Assembly: GCA_029213045.1 (NCBI GenBank)
Contig: JARGPN010000006.1
Location: 62,001-126,000 of the forward strand
Direction of reading: 5' to 3'
Length of the DNA stretch: 64,000 bases
From: Alcanivoracaceae bacterium
GTDB lineage: Bacteria; Pseudomonadota; Gammaproteobacteria; Pseudomonadales; Alcanivoracaceae
Both the position numbers and the translations under genes were made by a program. Shown here piece by piece: positions 1 through 9,475 of the stretch (the first letter of the stretch is position 1; each line of letters starts with the position of its first letter). The notes below the pieces were generated by a model that saw only the letters and a program-made list of their open reading frames with translations, was not told the DNA's origin and made no database searches.

Positions 1-2
1 GG

Positions 3-1583
3 TTGCGCGTTGCACGTGAGCAAGATCAAGAAGCGGGTGTGTTAGAGCGTCGCCGCCAACTTGAAGAGCTCGCAGTAAATATTGAACAGGGTGATGCGAA
101 AGTTGCGGAATTGCGCGAATTAATGGAATCAACGCGCGAGCACATTCAATTACTCGAAGAAGAGCGAGAAGATTTACAGCGTCAGGCAAGTCGTGTGGGT
201 CGCGAGCTGGGTGAAACAAACGCCCAAATCAGTGCGCGACAAGTACGTCTAGAGCAAATCACCATGCGCCGCGAACGTCTTGGTAAAGAGCTGGAAGAAT
301 CTCGCCAGCAGCGTGATCAAGAACAAGCTGGATTAAAAGAAGCGCGTGCGGTGTTGGCCGAGGCTTTGGATTCTATGGCAAACGACAGCGAACAGCGCGA
401 AGCGTTGTTGTCGCGTCGTGATGAATGCCGTACACGCTTAGATGAAACGCGCCAGCGCGCACGTCAAGATCGTGATCAATCGCATCAACTTGCCATGGAA
501 GTGCAGGGCGCACGCACACAGGCAGATTCTTTAAAACAAGGTTTGGCTCGTTTGGATGCACAAACCAACGCGTTACGTGAGCGTAAATCGTTATTGGATC
601 GTCAGCTTGGCGAAGGCGATGAGCCGGACCAAGAGTTCACTTTGCAACTAGAAGAAAAGCTTGAGCAGCGTTTAGAAGCAGAGCAAGGGCTCATGGAAGT
701 ACGCCGAGAGCTAGAGGAAATCGAGCACGGCATGCGCGGTTTTGAAAGCCAGCGCCAGCAGTTTGAGCGTGAGGCGCAGGAAATTCGCAGTCGCCTTGAG
801 CAAAAGCGTATGCAGTGGCAAGAAATCAAAGTACGTCGCACTACTGTTCAAGAGCAGCTAGCGGAAGAACAGTTTGACCTGCCGACGGTCTTGGAAAATC
901 TGCCGGAAGAGGCGGACGAGCAAGTGTGGGCGGCGGAGTTGGACATGATCGGCCAGCGTATTTCACGTCTTGGACAGATTAACTTGGCGGCGATTGACGA
1001 ATATAAGCAGCAATCAGAACGTAAAGATTACTTGGATCGTCAGAACGCTGACCTTGAAGATGCACTGAAAACGTTAGAAAACGCTATCCGTAAGATTGAC
1101 CGCGAAACACGTACGCGTTTCAAAGAATACTTCGATCGTATTAATGCGGGCGTTCAGGAATTGTTCCCGAAAGTCTTTGGTGGTGGTCACGCGTATTTGG
1201 AACTTACTGGCGAAGACCTACTCGATACAGGTGTTGCGATCATGGCGCGTCCGCCGGGCAAACGAAACAGCACTATTCACCTTCTTTCCGGTGGTGAGAA
1301 GGCGTTGACCGCGTTGTCGTTAGTGTTCGCAATTTTCAGCCTCAATCCAGCACCGTTCTGTATGCTCGATGAGGTTGATGCGCCGCTGGATGACGCAAAC
1401 GTTGGACGCTTCTGTAATCTAGTGCGTGAAATGTCTCCGGTTGTGCAGTTTATTTACATTACGCACAACAAGATTGCGATGGAAATGGCCGACAACTTAA
1501 TGGGGGTCACCATGCATGAACCGGGTGTGTCCCGTTTGGTTGCGGTCGATGTGGATGAAGCGGCGGAAATGGCAAACGCCTAA
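3..1583 (+). CDS. smc: Chromosome segregation ATPase SMC, C-terminal part (5' end outside window)
   Basis: This is the C-terminal ~526 residues of SMC, the coiled-coil ATPase that organises and helps segregate the chromosome. The frame is already open at the window edge, so the N-terminal head, first coiled coil and hinge are missing only because of the cut. The visible part is about 300 residues of Glu/Arg/Gln-rich heptad coiled coil, then the C-terminal ATPase head with the ABC signature [12 protein letters not shown] (near residues 430-441) and Walker B plus D-loop [13 protein letters not shown]. The order smc-zipA-ligA, 41 nt before zipA, is the usual arrangement in Pseudomonas-like bacteria. 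Identification is secure. Confidence 0.96.
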   Translation: MRVAREQDQEAGVLERRRQLEELAVNIEQGDAKVAELRELMESTREHIQLLEEEREDLQRQASRVGRELGETNAQISARQVRLEQITMRRERLGKELEESRQQRDQEQAGLKEARAVLAEALDSMANDSEQREALLSRRDECRTRLDETRQRARQDRDQSHQLAMEVQGARTQADSLKQGLARLDAQTNALRERKSLLDRQLGEGDEPDQEFTLQLEEKLEQRLEAEQGLMEVRRELEEIEHGMRGFESQRQQFEREAQEIRSRLEQKRMQWQEIKVRRTTVQEQLAEEQFDLPTVLENLPEEADEQVWAAELDMIGQRISRLGQINLAAIDEYKQQSERKDYLDRQNADLEDALKTLENAIRKIDRETRTRFKEYFDRINAGVQELFPKVFGGGHAYLELTGEDLLDTGVAIMARPPGKRNSTIHLLSGGEKALTALSLVFAIFSLNPAPFCMLDEVDAPLDDANVGRFCNLVREMSPVVQFIYITHNKIAMEMADNLMGVTMHEPGVSRLVAVDVDEAAEMANA

Positions 1584-1624
1584 TTTCGCTAAATGAATTG
1601 CTCAGTATCAGGGATTAAGTTGCG

Positions 1625-2482
1625 ATGGGCCTGAATCTGGAAACCTTAATTGGCATTCTAGTTATTCTAATTTTACTGATACTCGCGGACGGCTTGCGCC
1701 GGATGTTACGCGAGCGAGGTAGTCGTTTGAGAGTGCGCATTGATCCACGCGTGCGTGAATATAAAGATGATGAGCAAACTGACCAGCGCAATCCGGAATT
1801 GCCCAGTGGCGGTGCGCGGGTTATTGGTAGCCGTGAAGCGGCACAGCAGCCGCAGCGGCCGCGCCCGACACCGCCACCTGTGAAAACACGACAGGCACCC
1901 AAAGCCGTGGTGGCTGCCACAGTGGAAGATGAGACTCCACCGCCTGTAGTGATGGAAGCAGACGAGACACCTGCGCCTGTTGTGGAGGCAACGCAGCAAG
2001 AGCTTTTTTCTGAGCCCGCTGCCACCAAGTCGACGCGCCAAGAAATTTTAGATGTTGTTGTTGTGCACATGGTTGCCAATGACGGTGTGCACATTCCTGG
2101 CCGTGATTTATTGCAGCAATTGCTCGAGCAAGGGCTACGTTTTGGTGATATGAATATTTTTCATCGCCACCGCCAAACGACCAGCGGAAACGATGAATTA
2201 CTGTTCTCTATGGCTAATGCCCTTGAGCCAGGAACGTTTGATATCGACACAATGGAAGAAAAGACTTTCCGCGCGGTGACCTTTTTTATGAAGCTGCCTG
2301 GGCCAAGCCGTCCTGTCGAAACGTTGGATCGTATGCTGGCGAGCGCAAAAAAGTTAGCGGATACATTAGGTGCTGAGTTGCGTGACGAAGCGCATAGCAC
2401 GCTAACGCCACAAAACATCGAGCACATCCGTCAGAAAGTCCAAGACTTTGAACGCCGTCAGAAATTAGCTGACGTTCAATAG
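1625..2482 (+). CDS. zipA: Cell division protein ZipA
   Basis: ZipA is a bitopic inner-membrane protein that tethers FtsZ polymers to the membrane at the division site. The 285-residue protein starts with one membrane helix (about residues 7-23, very Ile/Leu rich), followed by a basic stretch, then a Pro/Thr/Glu-rich linker (about 70-135) and a C-terminal FtsZ-binding domain (about 139-280) with the family's LDVVVVHMVA and FRAVTFFMKLPGP segments. Length and architecture are normal. It lies between smc and ligA with 15 nt to ligA, so co-transcription is likely. Confidence 0.95.
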   Translation: MGLNLETLIGILVILILLILADGLRRMLRERGSRLRVRIDPRVREYKDDEQTDQRNPELPSGGARVIGSREAAQQPQRPRPTPPPVKTRQAPKAVVAATVEDETPPPVVMEADETPAPVVEATQQELFSEPAATKSTRQEILDVVVVHMVANDGVHIPGRDLLQQLLEQGLRFGDMNIFHRHRQTTSGNDELLFSMANALEPGTFDIDTMEEKTFRAVTFFMKLPGPSRPVETLDRMLASAKKLADTLGAELRDEAHSTLTPQNIEHIRQKVQDFERRQKLADVQ

Positions 2483-4540
<2,058 letters not shown>

Positions 4541-4549
4541 CGCAGCCTA

Positions 4550-5137
4550 GTGACACGTTTAAGAACGATAATAATAATTTTGTCTTTCGCGGTATTTACA
4601 GGCTGTGCCTCGCAGCCCTCAGATATCAATAATGCATGCACCATATTTCACGAAAATGGTGGCTGGTTTAATAACTGGTACAAGCAAACCAAAAAAGTCG
4701 AAAAAGAATATGGTGTGCCGGTATCGGTGATCATGGCGACCATTTGGAAAGAATCCGCATTCAAGGCACGCGCCAAGCCCCCGCGAAAAAAACTACTCGG
4801 CCTTATTCCGTGGAAGCGTCCTTCCAACGCTTATGGTTATCCTCAGGCGTTAAAAAGCACTTGGAATTGGTACAAAGAGGATACTGGGCGTGGCGGCGCG
4901 GATCGCAATGATTTTGCGGATGCCGCTCACTTTGTGGGGTGGTATTACTATCAGAGCTATAAGCGTAATGGCATCGCTCGCAACGATGCGTATCACTTGT
5001 ATCTGTCTTATTATGCTGGACACGGCGGTTACGCCAAAGGTACGTGGAAAAGTAACAAACATATGAAATCCGCAGCAGCGCGGATGGCGTCGATGGAAAA
5101 GATCTACCGCACGCAAATTTCGCGTTGTAAGCTGTAG
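4550..5137 (+). CDS. Small lipoprotein with SLT-like (lysozyme-fold) domain
   Basis: This 195-residue protein starts at a GTG, has a hydrophobic signal and a lipobox (VFTGC, Cys near residue 19), and so should be membrane-anchored. The body resembles a soluble-lytic-transglycosylase fold: VSVIMATIWKESAFKA has the E-S pair where the catalytic Glu sits in SLT enzymes, and YPQALKSTW resembles the GLMQ region. Later there is an aromatic stretch (YYYQSY) and LYLSYYAGHGGY. A role in peptidoglycan turnover is an inference; the fold call rests on motif resemblance only. It follows ligA at 9 nt. Confidence 0.7.
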   Translation: MTRLRTIIIILSFAVFTGCASQPSDINNACTIFHENGGWFNNWYKQTKKVEKEYGVPVSVIMATIWKESAFKARAKPPRKKLLGLIPWKRPSNAYGYPQALKSTWNWYKEDTGRGGADRNDFADAAHFVGWYYYQSYKRNGIARNDAYHLYLSYYAGHGGYAKGTWKSNKHMKSAAARMASMEKIYRTQISRCKL

Positions 5138-5200
5138 CCCTGCTGCTAAGCGCAGTTATTGTTAAGCGCTATACCTATCAGTCGAAAAGTCGGGGGAGTT

Positions 5201-5626
5201 TTGGATACCGAATCGATCGTTTACGGATGCATTAAATATTTGCCGCTCGGATCAGAAGACGAGCGCAAGCATGGTTGTATGCATAACCGTAAGGTGCTGC
5301 GCGATTTGCCGAGCGCGGACGGCTGGCCATTCCTATGCAGAGAAATGTTTTCTGTGCCTGGCGCAGATGTGTTTTCTGGCACCTATCAAACCCAGGTTAT
5401 CCACTTTGGTATGTCCTACCGGGCTGTTGAGTACGAATGGGAACAGTGGGTCAATAAATTTGAGTCGTTGTTGCGTGATATGTATTGGGCTAATGCGATC
5501 GTACATTTGGAAACGGAGCTGGCAGGGCGACATACCTTTGTCTGGGAATCGGACAGCTGCCATGAACCAAGCGACGAGCCATTGCGTGTACGGTGTGAGT
5601 GGTCCAGAGAAGGCGCACTGGCATGA
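5201..5626 (+). CDS. Conserved hypothetical protein downstream of ligA
   Basis: Soluble protein of about 141 residues that I cannot assign a function. The frame is open from 5159, but the likely start is the TTG at 5201, giving Met-Asp-Thr-Glu-Ser-Ile-Val-Tyr-Gly; a purine-rich GGGGGAG lies just before it, though unusually close (2 nt). The alternative TTG start at 5159 adds 14 residues of no clear character. Visible features are a Trp- and acid-rich centre (YRAVEYEWEQWVNKFESLL) and a C-terminal HVETEL-like segment rich in His and Glu. The stop overlaps the next ATG in an ATGA, so it is translationally coupled to the YheU-like gene. Confidence 0.7.
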   Translation: MDTESIVYGCIKYLPLGSEDERKHGCMHNRKVLRDLPSADGWPFLCREMFSVPGADVFSGTYQTQVIHFGMSYRAVEYEWEQWVNKFESLLRDMYWANAIVHLETELAGRHTFVWESDSCHEPSDEPLRVRCEWSREGALA

Positions 5627-5871
5627 TGGTGCCGTGGTCGCAGGTGCCGCCTGAGTCTCTACAAAGTCTTATTGAAGAATATGTGACCCGCGACGGTACC
5701 GACTATGGTGAGCATGAAATTTCTCTTGAGCGCCGCGTTGAACAAATGATGGCGCAATTAAAGCGGAAAGAAGTGGTCATTTGGTTCGATCAGGTTACTG
5801 AGACCATCACCTTGATGTCTGCGCAAGACGCAACGCTTGCGGCCTCCCAAGGTTCTCCCGACGACGATTAG
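5623..5871 (+). CDS. YheU family protein
   Basis: Small acidic protein of about 82 residues belonging to the YheU family, whose function is unknown. The family core is clear: PWSQVPPESLQSLIEEYV, then RDGTDYGEHEISLE, then a helix and VVIWFDQVTETITLM. The start is the ATG at 5623, which overlaps the preceding stop in ATGA; upstream codons in the same frame belong to the previous gene's 3' end. It ends in a convergent 4-nt overlap with mnmC on the other strand, with no terminator between them. Confidence 0.85.
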   Translation: MMVPWSQVPPESLQSLIEEYVTRDGTDYGEHEISLERRVEQMMAQLKRKEVVIWFDQVTETITLMSAQDATLAASQGSPDDD

Positions 5872-7694
5872 CGTCGTCGCTGCTTGCGCCGAAGAAAACG
5901 TATCGGTAAAAGCGCTTCCTTCATTTCTTTGTCTATGGGTAATGGTTCAGCGGCGAGCTCGCAAGCAAGCAGCTCTGCGCACAGGGGTGTGCCCGTGATA
6001 CCGCGGCTACCGTGGGCGATATTCAGCCAAAGTCCCTTGTAGCCTGGGTGTGTGCCAGACAGCTCCCCTACAACAGGGAGAAAGTCCGTGCTTTGGCAAC
6101 GAATGCCAACTCTGCGGTCGACAATATGTGCGTCGTCGCCGCCAATTTCCTGCCACTTCTCAGGCAAGTGCTCACGTAATTGCTGCAGGTTTCTTAGGTC
6201 GTCGCTCGGCGATACTTCGAGATCTGTTCGATCCAAATCAAAGGTGGCGCCAACACAATGAAGCCCCTCTATGGCTGGGGTTAAATACCCTGCGTGGCAG
6301 GTCGCTTGCGCCCATTGCGATGACTGCGTAGTAGCAGCCACGTAGCTTACTTGGCCGCGAATGGATTTTAATGTTAGCCACGGCAGATCGACCAGCTCAG
6401 AAGCAGCCCCAGCATTAGCGATAATCACATCGGTAAAGCTATTTAGTACCTCGCCGTTGTCGAGTTCTAACGACCAGTGGTTTTGATGTTGTCTTAGCGA
6501 TTTAACGGTATGGCGAATCAATGTTGTTGGATATCGATCGAATAAAAATCGACACCATCTCGGCGGAGACAAGTAGCCGCCGCGGTGCAGCATTAAAGCG
6601 CCTACTTCATCTGTGGTTGAAAGCGCCTTGGAAACGATATCTTGCGGCCAAACCCCGCTCTCTAATGCAGCATTCGCTTTGTCCGCCAGCCGACTATTCT
6701 TCGCGAACTGCAATACCCCATTGAGTGCGCCGTCGTCGTTTGTACGGGGGAATTTCTGTTGTTGAAAGTAGTTGAGAGAAAATAAGTAACTACTCTGATA
6801 GAAACGATTTTGTGGGGTTTGATGGGCGCTGGGGGTGGTGTATACCACGCCGGCTAAATTTCCTGAGGCGCCATTGGCGATGCCTTGTGGATCAATCAAT
6901 GTCGCCTTGATCCCGCGAGACTGCAAAGCGGCCGCAGTCGTTATTCCCGCTAGCCCAGCACCGATGATCGCAACGTTTCTTGGGTCTTTTCGAGGTTTGT
7001 TCTGCGGCGGAACATCGCATTTCGTTTCAAATTTACCGGTTACGATTTGCCGTGTTTCAGCGCTGCTCTTTTGATAATGCAGCGCGGCGCCAGCATCATT
7101 AAACTCGGCGCCCAGCTCTTTTAGGCTTGTGGAGTAGGCGAGCGTGGCGCTCGGCTTGCTTAAGCGGGTGAGTAAACTCTGACGTAGTAACTCGCGTTTG
7201 CTGGCATCACTATCTAAAAACCATGCGTCTATGTGTGTGTCTAATTGCTCCAGCATGGCGTTGATTTCGCCCATTGCTAGCGTTAGCTGAATACGGTCAT
7301 TTCCTAGCGCACGTCGATGAAAACCTGGTGTTAACGGCGGATAGCAAGCTGAGAGCTCTTCGGCGAGCAGGTGCTTCTCTGTTAGCCGCGCAAGCGCGTG
7401 TCGTAGGTCGGTGCCCGTTAATGGGTTTTTCTCAATGGCGATAAAATGAAGACGACATGAGCTATGAGCAAAATCGTGGAATGCGGCGGCGGCCGTAAGA
7501 AAGTTGGTGCCCGCGCCAAATTGCGTATCGACAATCACAAAGGACGCGTTCGTCGGTAGTTCGGCAAACCGATCACACAAATTATTTCCATTCACAAAGA
7601 CCTCGCGGCTTTCCGCTAGGCTGGATGTGCTGGCAGCGAGGCTGCCGGGCTGAATGGCTTGAAAAAATCCTGCTGACATATTCACGTCGGCCAA
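5868..7694 (-). CDS. mnmC: Bifunctional tRNA 5-methylaminomethyl-2-thiouridine enzyme MnmC
   Basis: MnmC finishes the mnm5s2U34 wobble modification: a C-terminal FAD domain removes the carboxymethyl group from cmnm5s2U and an N-terminal SAM domain methylates the product. Residues ~1-235 are the methyltransferase part (glycine loop QFGAGTNFL, EKNPLTGTDL); residues ~240-600 are the FAD oxidoreductase (NVAIIGAGLAGITTAAAL, NGASGNLAGVVY, GATFD, GSRGITGTPL). At 608 residues it is shorter than the usual ~660. The canonical DGFAPxKNPxxW loop after DAWFLD is missing (the sequence reads DAWFLDSDASKRE), so the methyltransferase half may be inactive while the oxidase half looks intact. It overlaps the convergent YheU-like gene. 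Confidence 0.9.
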   Translation of the reverse strand: MADVNMSAGFFQAIQPGSLAASTSSLAESREVFVNGNNLCDRFAELPTNASFVIVDTQFGAGTNFLTAAAAFHDFAHSSCRLHFIAIEKNPLTGTDLRHALARLTEKHLLAEELSACYPPLTPGFHRRALGNDRIQLTLAMGEINAMLEQLDTHIDAWFLDSDASKRELLRQSLLTRLSKPSATLAYSTSLKELGAEFNDAGAALHYQKSSAETRQIVTGKFETKCDVPPQNKPRKDPRNVAIIGAGLAGITTAAALQSRGIKATLIDPQGIANGASGNLAGVVYTTPSAHQTPQNRFYQSSYLFSLNYFQQQKFPRTNDDGALNGVLQFAKNSRLADKANAALESGVWPQDIVSKALSTTDEVGALMLHRGGYLSPPRWCRFLFDRYPTTLIRHTVKSLRQHQNHWSLELDNGEVLNSFTDVIIANAGAASELVDLPWLTLKSIRGQVSYVAATTQSSQWAQATCHAGYLTPAIEGLHCVGATFDLDRTDLEVSPSDDLRNLQQLREHLPEKWQEIGGDDAHIVDRRVGIRCQSTDFLPVVGELSGTHPGYKGLWLNIAHGSRGITGTPLCAELLACELAAEPLPIDKEMKEALLPIRFLRRKQRRR

Positions 7695-7740
7695 TGCTAG
7701 TTAAACTGGCCGTTATTATGCCTGAGTAAATGAGAATTTT

Positions 7741-8616
7741 ATGTGGGGTCAGGTTTTTCCTGTATTAACGCCGGTGTTGGTGTGTGTGTTTATCGGCTGG
7801 GCATGGGCGCGAATAGGAAAACACTACGATACGTCCATGATCTCGGCTCTGGTGATGAACGTCGGGGCGCCGTGTTTGATTGTGTCTACGTTAGGCAATG
7901 TGGAGTTGCCTCAGGAGACATTGCTGGACGTATGCGGATTGTACCTATTAATTTTTATATTGACCGCTTTGAGCGCGTGGTTGTTGATTCGCATTACTGA
8001 TCGACCGCAGCGGGTTTACTTTGCCTCGTTGGTTTTTCCGAATGTGGGCAATATGGGTTTGCCGCTGTGCATGCTCGCGTTTGGGCAAACAGGACTAGCG
8101 TTAGCACTGGGCTGGTTTATGTTGAATTCAGTTCTGCATTTTTCAGTTGGAATGACCCTGGTGAGCGGCGAGAAAGCGCTACGTCAGCTATTCACAAACC
8201 CCATTATTATTTCTGTATTCCTAGCGCTAGCATTAGTGTTTGGGCAGTGGCGTTTGCCCGATGTTGTTCAGCAAAGTACAACACTCATCGGCGGACTGAC
8301 GATTCCGCTAATGCTGATCACGCTAGGTGTTTCGCTTGCCCGTCTTAAAGTGATGCATCTGTCGGATGCATTATTGTTTTCGGTCGCGCGATTGGGTTTG
8401 GGTTTTGTCATTGCGTGGGGCGTGTGCGAAGTGTTTGCCATTGATGGCATTCTCCGCGGTGTGGTGTTAATTCAGTCGTCCATGCCGGTAGCGGTGTTTA
8501 ATTATCTTTTCGCGGAGCGTTATCAGCAAGGTCCGGAGCAGGTGGCTGGGATGGTGGTGGTGTCTACCGTGCTGGCATTTCTTTGCCTACCGATACTGTT
8601 GGAATTGGTCATGTAA
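7741..8616 (+). CDS. AEC family transporter (auxin efflux carrier-like permease)
   Basis: Inner-membrane permease of 291 residues with about ten hydrophobic segments, matching the AEC family (auxin efflux carriers and bacterial malonate/malate-type carriers). Seen directly are a Pro/Gly-broken helix near VFPNVGNMGLPL (about residue 99), characteristic of the family's crossover, and a second one near GGLTIPLMLITLGVSL. The substrate cannot be read from sequence. It is transcribed divergently from mnmC across a 46-nt gap and ends convergently with a lipoprotein gene. Confidence 0.85.
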   Translation: MWGQVFPVLTPVLVCVFIGWAWARIGKHYDTSMISALVMNVGAPCLIVSTLGNVELPQETLLDVCGLYLLIFILTALSAWLLIRITDRPQRVYFASLVFPNVGNMGLPLCMLAFGQTGLALALGWFMLNSVLHFSVGMTLVSGEKALRQLFTNPIIISVFLALALVFGQWRLPDVVQQSTTLIGGLTIPLMLITLGVSLARLKVMHLSDALLFSVARLGLGFVIAWGVCEVFAIDGILRGVVLIQSSMPVAVFNYLFAERYQQGPEQVAGMVVVSTVLAFLCLPILLELVM

Positions 8617-8619
8617 ATC

Positions 8620-8657
8620 GGCACAGACGCGCTAGCGTTGCGGCTGTGCCAGCGCGT
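8620..8657. other. Interleaved inverted repeats between convergent genes
   Basis: Two 7-bp arms GGCACAG and ACGCGCT (8620-8633) are followed after 10 nt by their complements in the same order, CTGTGCC and AGCGCGT (8644-8657). Because the order is A-B-A'-B', both helices together would make an H-type pseudoknot; separately they make alternative hairpins. There is no T-tract. It fills the gap between two convergent genes and may help end transcription, but that is inference. Confidence 0.5.
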
Positions 8658-9268
8658 CAGTTTTGCATTTGAGCGTCGCGTTCCTCTAATTCAGCAACAA
8701 ATTCACGGAGTGCGGTGTGCGCCGACTGCATGTCCGCGACTGCATTAATGACTGGCTGCATGCTTAATCGCACGAAAAGATTGTCAGAGGTTCTTAACAG
8801 AATAATGTGCTGCTGCACCGTTTTTCCGCCGTTCCCGACTAATCTGGCTTGAGCTACCGTTGTGCCGGTTTGCGGATCGGTATTGATAGATTCATCTTCA
8901 GCGAGGACGTTTGCCGCACCGCTGCGCACCATTCGTTCCGCAAAAGACTGTCTAATTTGCCCGTAGTGTCCCGCTACTTGGCGTTCGTTATCCATTTGTT
9001 CCCAGCCGCCAGGAAGAGCATAGATGGCTATTTCAATTGCTTGCTTTTGATCGTCTGAGATATAGCGGAATAGCCTTGTGTGTTGGCTCTCCGTGCCTAT
9101 ATCGCCTTGAAGGTGATAGCCGGAGATGGACGCGGGCGCTGCATATAGGTTGAGGTTTAGCGTCGGTGTTTTAACGTGCTTCGGCGCTGCGTCCAGTGCA
9201 GAGATAGGCTGGTCGCTCTGACATCCGGCGACGAACAGTGAAAGCAGAATAAGAGCGATATATTGCAT
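8657..9268 (-). CDS. Predicted lipoprotein, unknown function
   Basis: A protein of about 203 residues with a hydrophobic signal ending in the lipobox LFVAGC. The start chosen is the ATG at 9268 because GGAGAG lies 3 nt upstream and the signal peptide then begins properly; the longer frame to 9313 adds 15 residues before the signal. The mature part has a YHLQGDIG...HTRLFRYIS region and a mixed alpha/beta pattern with no motif I recognise. The 207-bp gap to the divergent histidine kinase gene should hold promoters for both. Confidence 0.75.
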   Translation of the reverse strand: MQYIALILLSLFVAGCQSDQPISALDAAPKHVKTPTLNLNLYAAPASISGYHLQGDIGTESQHTRLFRYISDDQKQAIEIAIYALPGGWEQMDNERQVAGHYGQIRQSFAERMVRSGAANVLAEDESINTDPQTGTTVAQARLVGNGGKTVQQHIILLRTSDNLFVRLSMQPVINAVADMQSAHTALREFVAELEERDAQMQN

Positions 9269-9475
9269 TGTCTCTCCGTGGTTGCTGGCTTGCAGCATAC
9301 TTGTGGTTATCAATGCCGCTTAGCGTAGCGAATAAGGCGCGTTCGTTTCTATTGGTTTTTACATTGTAGCAATCTCCCCGTTCTTTGTTCTTCTTCGTTG
9401 TGGCCGTTGCTTTCGCTGGCGTACCATGTGATGTGACAATGGGCAGATAACGGAAAGTCGCATGGAATCAGGGAT

